Below are positions 56,594 to 64,000 of a stretch of DNA of 64,000 nt, in pieces (positions within the stretch are counted from its first letter, which is position 1; each line of letters begins with the position of its first letter). Source of the stretch: Streptomyces luteolifulvus (lineage in GTDB: Bacteria > Actinomycetota > Actinomycetes > Streptomycetales > Streptomycetaceae); assembly GCF_008806595.1 (NCBI RefSeq), contig NZ_VZRB01000001.1:403433-467432 (forward strand). Direction: 5' to 3'. The position numbers and the translations under genes are program-made. A model generated the notes under the pieces. The model had not been told where the DNA came from. It worked only from the letters and a program-made list of their open reading frames with translations, and searched no databases.

Positions 56594-57955
56594 ATGAGCA
56601 GATCCGAACAGCCGTCCCGTAGAACCGTCCTTGCCGCCGCCGTCGCCGCGGCGGTGACCAGCAGCGCGGCCCCGGCGGCCGCCGACACCGCGGCCGACGC
56701 CGTGGACTTGGCGCAGGTGCCGTCCCGCCCGGTCGACAACCGTGCCTGGATCACCTGCGCCGACTGGTTAAGCGGTGCGAGAAACGGCACCCGAGCGGTC
56801 GCGGGCGCCCGCCCCGGCCTCGTCCTCGGCACCCCGGCCGGCACCGCCGACTACACCGACCCGCACACCGGCACCACCGCCGCCTGGGAGTACGGAACCT
56901 GGACGTCCCCCGTCCACGGGCTCACCGTCCCCTCCACCGAGGCGGTCGCCTCCTGGAACGCACACACCCCGGCCGGCACGTGGCTCCAGGTCGAGCTGAC
57001 CGGCACGTACTCCGACGGCACGAACACGCCCTGGTACGTGATGGGCCGCTGGGCGGTCGGCGACCAGGACATCAGGCGGACCTCCGTCGACGACCAGACG
57101 GACGGCAGGAGCACCGTCTGGACGGACACCTTCGCCATCGACGACGCCACGACCGGCCTGCGCCTGACCTCGTACCGTCTGCGGCTGACCCTCTACCGCA
57201 GGCCCGGCACACAGCTCACGCCCACCGTCTGGCGGCTCGGTGCGATGGGCTCCGACATCCCCGGCCGGTTCACGGTCCCGGCCTCCACCCCGGGCCTCGC
57301 CCGGGAGCTGATCGTCCCGCGCTACTCCCAGGAGATCCACGCCGGCCAGTACCCCGAGTACGACAACGGCGGCGAGGCCTGGTGCAGCCCCACCTCCTCG
57401 CAGATGATCATCGAGTACTGGGGCGGCCGGCTCACCCCGGAACAGCTGGCCTGGGTCGACCCGGCCTACGCCGACCCACAGGTGTGCCACGCGGCCCGGT
57501 ACACCTACGACTACCAGTACGCCGGCTGCGGCAACTGGCCGTTCAACGCCGCCTACGCGGCCACCTTCCCGGACCTCCAGGGCGTGGTCACCCGGCTCGG
57601 CTCGCTCACCGACCTGGAGACGCTGATCGCGGCCGGCATCCCGGCCATAACGTCCCAGTCGTTCCGCAAGGACGAGCTCACGGGGGCGGGCTACGGCACC
57701 GCGGGCCATCTGATGACGGTGATCGGCTTCACCGCGGACGGCGATGTGATCGCCAACGACCCGGCCTCCCCGAGCGACGTGGCCGTCCGGCGCGTCTACA
57801 ACCGGCGCGAGTGGGAGAACATCTGGCTCAGAACCAAGCGGTACAACGCCTCCGGCAAGGTGGTCTCCGGTACCGGCGGTGTCTGCTACCTGTACTTCCC
57901 GGCACACCCGACCGCGCGCCGGCGCAAGGCGCTCGCGGCCGTGGGCGTGCGCTGA
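56594..57955 (+). CDS. Secreted peptidase C39-like protein with twin-arginine signal
   Basis: 453 aa. The N terminus SRRTVLAAAVAAAVTSSAAP with AAA cleavage region fits a Tat signal peptide. After a roughly 190-residue N-terminal domain of beta type, the C39-like papain-fold domain begins near residue 235 (LIVPRYSQEIHAGQ). Catalytic elements are GGEAWCSPTSSQMII (Cys near 273), GHLMTVIGFTADGDVI (His) and ANDPASPS (Asp/Asn). Such Streptomyces proteins are exported and may cleave peptides or peptidoglycan cross-links; the substrate is unknown. ATG 56594 follows GGGGTCATTCCGCCC. A strong terminator follows. Confidence 0.88.
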   Translation: MSRSEQPSRRTVLAAAVAAAVTSSAAPAAADTAADAVDLAQVPSRPVDNRAWITCADWLSGARNGTRAVAGARPGLVLGTPAGTADYTDPHTGTTAAWEYGTWTSPVHGLTVPSTEAVASWNAHTPAGTWLQVELTGTYSDGTNTPWYVMGRWAVGDQDIRRTSVDDQTDGRSTVWTDTFAIDDATTGLRLTSYRLRLTLYRRPGTQLTPTVWRLGAMGSDIPGRFTVPASTPGLARELIVPRYSQEIHAGQYPEYDNGGEAWCSPTSSQMIIEYWGGRLTPEQLAWVDPAYADPQVCHAARYTYDYQYAGCGNWPFNAAYAATFPDLQGVVTRLGSLTDLETLIAAGIPAITSQSFRKDELTGAGYGTAGHLMTVIGFTADGDVIANDPASPSDVAVRRVYNRREWENIWLRTKRYNASGKVVSGTGGVCYLYFPAHPTARRRKALAAVGVR

Positions 57956-57990
57956 GCCCGCTCCGGGCGTGGGCCCGGAACGGCGAACGG

Positions 57991-58016
57991 AAGGCCCCCG
58001 GTGCGCCGGGGGCCTT
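57991..58016 (+). terminator. Terminator after the peptidase gene
   Basis: AAGGCCCCCGG (57991-58001) and CCGGGGGCCTT (58006-58016) form a perfect 11-bp stem with a TGCG tetraloop, followed by CTC. It is 35 bp past the stop. Confidence 0.85.
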
Positions 58017-58073
58017 CTCATGTGACCAACGTCTCCACCTCAAAAGCCGCTTCCGGTGGCAAGGTGGACAACC

Positions 58074-58214
58074 ATGACCGCACACTCAGCCACCGCCTCC
58101 CGCCCCCGTACCGGCGGGCCCGAGGGCGACGGTCCGAAGGTCCTCGAGCACGTCATGGGATGGACCCTCGTCGTGGTGTTCGCGATGCTTGTGACCCAGC
58201 TCGGCCTGCTGTGA
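58074..58214 (+). CDS. Small single-pass membrane protein
   Basis: 46 aa, MTAHSATASRPRTGG at the N terminus, then a hydrophobic helix WTLVVVFAMLVTQLGLL at the C terminus. The frame has strong third-position G/C, and AAGGTGG sits 8 nt before the ATG at 58074. Similar very short SCO-type membrane proteins are found next to TetR genes in Streptomyces, as I recall. Function unknown; it may modulate a larger membrane partner. Confidence 0.7.
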   Translation: MTAHSATASRPRTGGPEGDGPKVLEHVMGWTLVVVFAMLVTQLGLL

Positions 58215-58278
58215 CCTGATCCATACCGACCTGCCATACTGCGGGTGTCCCGCCGCCCGTTGGAGACCAGGGTCGAAA

Positions 58279-58938
58279 TTGAATATCAGTCAGCAGCGCG
58301 CAGCTGTCCGCCCCCGGGCGCGCGGCACCGAGCGTTCGGCCGCCCGTCGCGCCGAACTCATCTCCATCGGGCGGAGGTTGTTCGCCGACACTTCGTACGA
58401 CGCGCTCTCGATGGACGACATCGCCCGGCAGGCCCATGTCGCCAAGGGGCTGATCTACTACTACTTCCAGTCCAAGCGCGGCTACTACCTGGCGATAATC
58501 CAGGACTCCGTCGCCGACCTGGTCACCTACGCGGCGAGCGGACTCGAACTGCCCCCGGTGGACCGGGTCCACCGCACCATCGACAGCTATCTGCGCTACG
58601 CCGAGCACAACCAGGCCGCGTACCGCACGATCGTCAGCGGGGGAGTCGGCTTCGACACCGAGGTGCACGCCGTCCGGGACGGGGTGCGCGCGGCGATCGT
58701 CTCGACCATCGCCGAAGGGGCGTACGGGCGCGTCGACATCGCCCCGCTGGCCCGTATCGGCCTGCTCGCCTGGGTGTGCAGCGTCGAGGGCGCCACCCTC
58801 GACTGGATCGCCCGCCCCGAACTGTCCCGCGCCACCATGTGCGAGCTGCTGGTCAGGACGCTCGGCGGTACGATGCGCGCCATCGAGGAACTGGACCCCG
58901 CCCACCCGGCCCCGCGGCCGGCCCGCCGGGACGGCTGA
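58279..58938 (+). CDS. TetR-family transcriptional regulator
   Basis: 219 aa. The N-terminal HTH is typical: ELISIGRRLFADTSYDALSM followed by DDIARQAHVAKGLIYYYFQS and KRGYYLAII (about 27-75). The C-terminal ligand domain is helical with no close named match. The start is TTG 58279, since the preceding AGGGTCG and the family's N-terminal length fit; no ATG or GTG is available before the HTH. It lies 64 bp after the small membrane gene, which may be its target. Convergent with the chitinase gene. Confidence 0.88.
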   Translation: MNISQQRAAVRPRARGTERSAARRAELISIGRRLFADTSYDALSMDDIARQAHVAKGLIYYYFQSKRGYYLAIIQDSVADLVTYAASGLELPPVDRVHRTIDSYLRYAEHNQAAYRTIVSGGVGFDTEVHAVRDGVRAAIVSTIAEGAYGRVDIAPLARIGLLAWVCSVEGATLDWIARPELSRATMCELLVRTLGGTMRAIEELDPAHPAPRPARRDG

Positions 58939-58991
58939 CGGCAGCGGCACCGGGGGCAGGACGACAGGGCAGCAGGACGACACGACGGCAA

Positions 58992-59019
58992 GGGGCGGAG
59001 GCTCGTGGTCCTCCGCCCC
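58992..59019. terminator. Bidirectional terminator between tetR and chitinase genes
   Basis: GGGGCGGAGG (58992-59001) pairs perfectly with CCTCCGCCCC (59010-59019), loop CTCGTGGT. It lies 53 bp after the TetR stop and 19 bp after the chitinase stop on the other strand, so it can serve both convergent genes. Confidence 0.8.
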
Positions 59020-59038
59020 GAGTCCCCCGTGGGTCCCG

Positions 59039-60313
<1,275 letters not shown>

Positions 60314-60385
60314 CGGGTGTCTCCTCGCAGGACAGGGAGGGATCGCACGCCGATTGGCATGAACGCGGGGAGGCGTCGAACCGAA

Positions 60386-60428
60386 ACCGTAGGAGGACTA
60401 GACCACTTGGTCAATGGTTCGGACCAAT
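60386..60428 (-). promoter_or_regulatory. Chitinase promoter with paired 12-bp direct repeats
   Basis: Minus strand: TGGTCCGAACCA (60427-60416), TTGACC as -35 (60414-60409), TGGTCTAGTCCT (60405-60394), and TACGGT as -10 (60391-60386) after a 17-bp spacer. Transcription should start near 60379, giving a leader of about 66 nt. The paired repeats match the known Streptomyces chitinase element, and AGTGGTCTAGTCC also resembles the DasR site (consensus ACTGGTCTAGACCACT), so control by N-acetylglucosamine through DasR is plausible. Confidence 0.75.
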
Positions 60429-60645
60429 TCCGGCGCATTCGATCACGGTGGGAATTCACTGAAGTGAGCGGTCGTTAACTGGTGACTCGATGCGTCCGAT
60501 CGGGCATACTCACAGCGCAGAGCCGCTGGTCAGCAGCTTCCGAGACCCGGGAGTGCGAGCATCGGCCAGCACCCTGTACGACCGGCGGAGCCGCCCCACA
60601 ACGGGCCGCGTCCGCCAGTGCCCGAAAAGGGAGGAGAGCGTCGCC

Positions 60646-61818
60646 ATGCCCGACCGCGCCCCGCAGCCGGTGGACCGTCAACTGCCCACGGACGAGGCCC
60701 GGGATCTGATCTCGCTCGTCCGCGACATCGCGCAGCGCGAGATCGCCCCGAAGGCGGCCGAGGAGGAGGACGCCGGACGCTTCCCGCGCGAGGTCTTCAC
60801 CCTGCTCTCCGAATCGGGGCTGCTCGGCCTGCCGTACGACTCCGAGTACGGCGGCGGCGACCAGCCCTACGAGGTCTACCTCCAGGTGCTCGAAGAGCTC
60901 GCCGCGGTCCGGCTCACCGTCGGACTCGGTGTCAGCGTGCACACCCTGGCCTCCTACGGCCTCGCCGCCTACGGCACCAAGGAGCAGCAGGTCGAGCATC
61001 TGCCCGCGATGCTCGGCGGCGGCCTGCTCGGCGCGTACTGCCTCTCCGAGCCCTCGTCCGGTTCCGATGCCGCGTCCCTGCGCACGAAGGCCGTGCGGGA
61101 GGGCGACGATTGGGTGATCACGGGGACCAAGGCCTGGATCACGCACGGCGGCATCGCCGACTTCTACACGGTCATGGCACGTACCGGCGAGGAGGGTCCG
61201 CGCGGGATCACCGCCTTCCTGGTGCCCGGTGACGCGGCCGGCCTGGGCGGTGCGGTGCCCGAGAAGAAGATGGGCATGAAGGGCTCGCCCACCGCTCAGG
61301 TCCACTTCGACGGCGTCCGGGTCCCGGACGAGCGGCGCATCGGCGAGGAAGGCCAGGGCTTCGCGATCGCCCTGTCCGCGCTCGACTCCGGACGGCTCGG
61401 CATCGCGGCCTGTGCGATCGGACTGGCCCAGGCGGCGCTCGACGAGGCCGTCGCCTACGCCACCGGGCGGCGGCAGTTCGGGCGGCCGATCGCCGACTTC
61501 CAGGGGCTGCGCTTCATGCTCGCCGACATGGCGACCCAGATCGAGTCCGGCCGGGCGCTGTATCTGGCGGCGGCCCGGCTGCGGGACGCCGGGCGGCCCT
61601 TCGCCAAGCAGGCGGCCATGGCCAAGCTGCACTGCACCGACGCCGCGATGAAGGTGACCACCGACGCCGTCCAGATCCTCGGCGGGTACGGCTACACCGC
61701 GGACTTCCCGGTCGAGCGCTACATGCGCGAGGCCAAGGTCCTGCAGATCGTCGAGGGCACCAACCAGATCCAGCGGATGGTCATCGCCCGTCACCTCGCT
61801 GGTCCCGAGACGCGCTGA
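60646..61818 (+). CDS. Acyl-CoA dehydrogenase
   Basis: 390 aa. FAD-dependent alpha,beta-dehydrogenation of an acyl-CoA. Typical motifs: AYCLSEPSSGSDAASLRTKA, WITHGGIADFYTVMART, YATGRRQFGRPIADFQGLRF, QILGGYGYTADFPVERYMRE and catalytic glutamate in QIVEGTNQIQRMVIARHL. The substrate, possibly short or branched chain, cannot be told. ATG 60646 has GGAGGAG with 8-nt spacing; the open frame upstream is not homologous. Divergent from the chitinase gene. Confidence 0.94.
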   Translation: MPDRAPQPVDRQLPTDEARDLISLVRDIAQREIAPKAAEEEDAGRFPREVFTLLSESGLLGLPYDSEYGGGDQPYEVYLQVLEELAAVRLTVGLGVSVHTLASYGLAAYGTKEQQVEHLPAMLGGGLLGAYCLSEPSSGSDAASLRTKAVREGDDWVITGTKAWITHGGIADFYTVMARTGEEGPRGITAFLVPGDAAGLGGAVPEKKMGMKGSPTAQVHFDGVRVPDERRIGEEGQGFAIALSALDSGRLGIAACAIGLAQAALDEAVAYATGRRQFGRPIADFQGLRFMLADMATQIESGRALYLAAARLRDAGRPFAKQAAMAKLHCTDAAMKVTTDAVQILGGYGYTADFPVERYMREAKVLQIVEGTNQIQRMVIARHLAGPETR

Positions 61819-62032
61819 ACTGGCCCAGTGTGACCAGGGGCGCCGCCAGCCGGACCCACTCCGGATCGTGGCGCCCCGGCAGGGTGCGGCCCCGGTCGGC
61901 CCAGGTGCGCATCAGGGCGCTGTAGATGGGCGGGTCCTGGGCCTGCGGCGGCGCCGGGGGCCGAACCGATTCTGCCGGCGCGGGCACGAACACCAGCCGC
62001 TGACGCCCGGTCGCTGTGTAGGTGGGGGTCAT
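61781..62032 (-). CDS. Small hypothetical protein overlapping the acyl-CoA dehydrogenase 3' end
   Basis: 83 aa, no known domain. It reads MTPTYTATGRQRLVFVPAPA at the start and SALMRTWADRGRTLPGRHDP in the middle, with strong third-position G/C bias throughout, so I judge it coding. Its last 38 bp overlap the convergent acyl-CoA dehydrogenase gene. No clear ribosome binding site precedes ATG 62032. The proline-rich first half and conserved-looking RTWADRGRTLPGRHDPEW suggest a small soluble actinobacterial family. Confidence 0.7.
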   Translation of the reverse strand: MTPTYTATGRQRLVFVPAPAESVRPPAPPQAQDPPIYSALMRTWADRGRTLPGRHDPEWVRLAAPLVTLGQFSASRDQRGDGR

Positions 62033-62169
62033 ACCAGGGCAACGCGCCCGAGGGCGGACAGGTCACCGGTCGGCGGAATCGGGCGTGCGTTCCGGATGTC
62101 CCTCCCCGTATCCGGCCTCCGACGGCCGTGTGACGTACCGCCAGCCGAACGCCGTCAGGGAGGCCGACC

Positions 62170-62546
62170 ATGCCCGATGACCGCCCCCGTGCGACGACCA
62201 CCTGTTGTCGTACGACCTCACCTGGACCGCCGGCTCCCCCGCCCTCGGGGAACCCCACCACCTCCAGCGCCGCGGCGCCCGGCTCACCGCCGCCGAGTGG
62301 ACCGGCACCCGCGACCGCAGCTGGGGGGTGCGGCCCCTGCCCGGCGAGGAGGGCGGGCGGTTCGTCGAGGAGCACCCGACCGAGGGCTTCCACTGGATCT
62401 GGTGCCCGGTCCGCTTCGAGGACCGCTTCCTGATGGTCATCACCCAGGAGGGCGCCGACGGTCACCGCTCCCTCAACATCGAGCACGGCTCGTTCGGGCG
62501 GCACGACCCGAGCGGCTTCACCGGTTTCGACTCGGTCGCACCGTAG
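62170..62546 (+). pseudogene. Remnant of a CrtC-like (DUF7064/DUF7065) gene
   Basis: From ATG 62170 the sequence reads MPDDRPRA, and after a frameshift near 62192 continues DDHLLSYDLTWTAGSPALG and AEWTGTRDRSWGVRPLPG, then WIWCPVRFEDRFLMVITQEG. TRDRSWGVRP is a hallmark of the hydroxyneurosporene-synthase-like DUF7064/DUF7065 family, whose members are much longer (about 300+ aa). Frame disruption and internal and C-terminal loss mark it as decayed. The family is often paired with a phosphotransferase gene, and the remains of one follow directly. Confidence 0.7.
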
Positions 62547-62558
62547 GGGGCCGGCGAC

Positions 62559-63388
62559 ATGGCCACGGCACCCCGCCCGCGTACCAGCACCCGCGATCCG
62601 AAGGAGATCACGCGTCGGCTCACGGCCTGAGCTCGGCACCAGGCTGCCCGGGAGCCAAAGCCGTCGACGTCACCGTCCCCGCGTCCAACGGCATGTCCAG
62701 CGAGACCCTGCTCTTCGCGATCGAGCACCCCAACCGTCCCTGCGCGTTGCGGCTAGCCGCGGATCCGGCGGCGTACACCGTGTCCCCTTCGTACGACATG
62801 GCCCGTCAGTACCGCACGATGCGTCTGGTCGCCGAGCACTCGGACGTGCCCGTGCCGCGTGTGCTGTGGCTGGAGTAGGATCCCGGCCCACTCGGCGCGT
62901 CGTTCTTCGCCATGGAACGCGTGGAGGCGGCCACGATCGGTCTGTTGGCCGGGCTGCACGACCAAGTCCCGGAGAAGGAGGCCGGGTTTCTCACGCTTCC
63001 CGGTGAGGGGGACGCGCTGCGCCGCCATGTCACGGCTCAACGTGCCACTACGCATGGGTGGTTGACGATCTCGCCCGCTCGCCGCTCACCGCTCATCGAG
63101 GACGCCTTCCGGCGGCTGGAGGAACTCTGGCCGCGCGATGAGGGCGTCGCCAACTGTCAGGTGCACTTCGGTGAGGCCGCCGTCCCGCCGGATCCGGACA
63201 CACTGATCCTGCACCACGGCAGCCTGCGAGCCATGGTGCAGGGCAGCTACTGGGACCGGGACAGGTCGCAGGAGAAGGGCGAGCGTGCCGCTCAGGCGGC
63301 CTGGCGCCGCATGGCGGGAACCCTGATGGGGCGTGAGCCCGGGCCGCCGACGTGCGAGAAGGGCTGCATCCGCCAGTCGAGTCCCTGA
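62559..63388 (+). pseudogene. Decayed phosphotransferase (APH/ACAD10-like) gene
   Basis: ATG 62559 begins MATAPRPRTSTRDPKEITRR; a shift and stop follow at 62628. The reading then continues GAKAVDVTVPASNGMSSETL, SYDMARQYRTMRLVAEHSDV and PVPRVLWLE, where TAG (62876) replaces a Glu codon, then DPGPLGASFFAMERVE. Part is deleted before ATIGLLAGLHDQVP. The stretch HYAWVVDDLARSPL is in another frame, and a 7-bp tandem duplication of CCGCTCA (63082-63095) restores it. The catalytic HGD..N loop and DFG are missing before QVHFGEAAVPPDPDT, an internal deletion of roughly 100 or more codons. Clearly non-functional. Confidence 0.85.
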
Positions 63389-63726
63389 GGGAGCGTCAAC
63401 AGCAGGGCGGTGTCCTGCTCCTGGGGCTTCATCGACGCGTCGGCGGGGCGGGCGTCGGCGGCACCACGGCCCGTGCCGGGGCAGACCGTGAGCCCGAACG
63501 GGTTCCACGGAGAGGCGCACAGCGCGTGCTCGGGCAGGACGTCCTCGTCCGCCAGCAGGGCGATGGGCTGCGCGCAGTCCGGGCAGGTCACCCGGTACAT
63601 CTCGAAGGTGTCGTACGCGTCGGGTTCGTCGTCGAAGGCGTCGGGTTCGACGCCCTCCGGCTCGGGCTCGACGACCGGCTGGAGCCGCTTGGGCGCGGTA
63701 CGACCAGGGCGCTTAAGACTCTGCAT
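63292..63726 (-). CDS. Small cysteine-containing hypothetical protein
   Basis: 144 aa, not a family I can name. The N-terminal MQSLKRPGRTAPKRLQPVVE is followed by an acidic patch (PDAFDDEPDAYDTFEMY) and a probable zinc-binding part: VTCPDCAQPIALLADEDVLP followed by EHALCASPWNPFGLTVCPG, with four cysteines. ATG 63726 is chosen because GGGGGAGAATCCC lies just upstream; the frame continues 5' for 63 codons without support. It converges on the decayed phosphotransferase and overlaps its tail by about 97 bp. Confidence 0.75.
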   Translation of the reverse strand: MQSLKRPGRTAPKRLQPVVEPEPEGVEPDAFDDEPDAYDTFEMYRVTCPDCAQPIALLADEDVLPEHALCASPWNPFGLTVCPGTGRGAADARPADASMKPQEQDTALLLTLPQGLDWRMQPFSHVGGPGSRPIRVPAMRRQAA

Positions 63727-63980
63727 GGGATTCTCCCCCTCGGGCTGGGCCGTGAAGGCTCTGCGGCCTCGACCACAGCAAGCACTTCCCGCCACGTCCC
63801 GACGGTAATCACGAGACCATCCCGCAGGCCTTCCATGGCGTGTGGCGTTCGTCACATGCCATGCGCAGGTGCTCATGGCGGCCCGGCCGTCCCCCGGACG
63901 GCTCGCAGGCCGCACTCGTCCGCATCACGAACCGGGTATGACCTGCGCTGCTCGGGTATCCGAGGCGATCAGGCGCACTG

Positions 63981-64000
63981 TAGGTTCTTGCGCCATGGAG
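63981..64000 (+). promoter_or_regulatory. Possible promoter and leaderless start at the window edge
   Basis: TAGGTT (63981-63986) sits 8 bases before an ATG at 63995 (ATGGAG), a spacing seen for leaderless Streptomyces messages. Only two codons are inside the window, so whether a gene starts here cannot be judged. The preceding 63727-63980 stretch shows no gene on either strand. Confidence 0.3.

Overview
The window is chromosomal DNA from a Streptomyces or a very close relative. The base composition is strongly G+C-rich, codon third positions are almost all G or C, GTG and occasional TTG starts are common, and recognisable Streptomyces-type genes occur (bldD, the small integration host factor, conservon genes, a GH18 chitinase). 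Gene order from nusB/bldD through pyr, metK, rib, hisEG and chitinase matches what I remember of the S. coelicolor core chromosome; that comparison is from memory and was not computed. I see no tRNA, rRNA, CRISPR array, prophage or intact transposase gene.

Layout. 1-11 kb: the 3' end of nusB, the developmental repressor gene bldD (minus strand), and a long pyrimidine operon pyrR-pyrB-pyrC-(PH-like membrane protein)-carA-carB-pyrD-pyrF with translationally coupled overlaps and a PyrR-type RNA hairpin next to the pyrR ribosome binding site. 11-22 kb: housekeeping genes sihF, gmk, rpoZ, coaBC, metK, priA, fmt, rsmB, interrupted by a 0.78-kb G-rich repeat block after priA. 22-31 kb: an MmpL-type transporter, rpe, a SorC/DeoR-type sugar-binding regulator, guaB1 (GMP reductase-like), a cationic amino acid permease with its own Lrp-type regulator and an upstream array of GCAA/TTGC half-sites, and an MFS protein. 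31-35 kb: a truncated conservon (kinase, roadblock, DUF742) lacking the usual GTPase gene and followed by a degenerate second copy of the DUF742 3' end. 35-37.5 kb: davA-davB, the 5-aminovalerate route of lysine breakdown.

37-43 kb: a DUF5995 protein, an MFS transporter divergent from a ROK regulator with a clear inverted-repeat operator between them, a 60-bp transposon-end-like inverted repeat, and an ECF41/SigJ sigma factor with its oxidoreductase partner and a matching promoter. 43-47.5 kb: an FMN riboswitch, ribE-ribM-ribAB-ribH, then hisE-hisG and a small PH-like protein. 48-54 kb: two CNNM/CBS proteins, a TPR-AAA+ ATPase, a possible short RNA or 18-codon gene, a P-loop kinase and an unknown protein. 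54-64 kb: a second amino acid permease, a Tat-exported C39-like peptidase, a small membrane protein, a TetR regulator, a GH18 chitinase, an acyl-CoA dehydrogenase, two adjacent decayed genes (CrtC-like and phosphotransferase), and a cysteine-rich small protein.

The most interesting non-coding observation is that the chitinase promoter region (-35, -10 and paired 12-bp direct repeats) has a near copy about 18 kb away upstream of the ECF sigma factor gene, where no chitinase gene is present.
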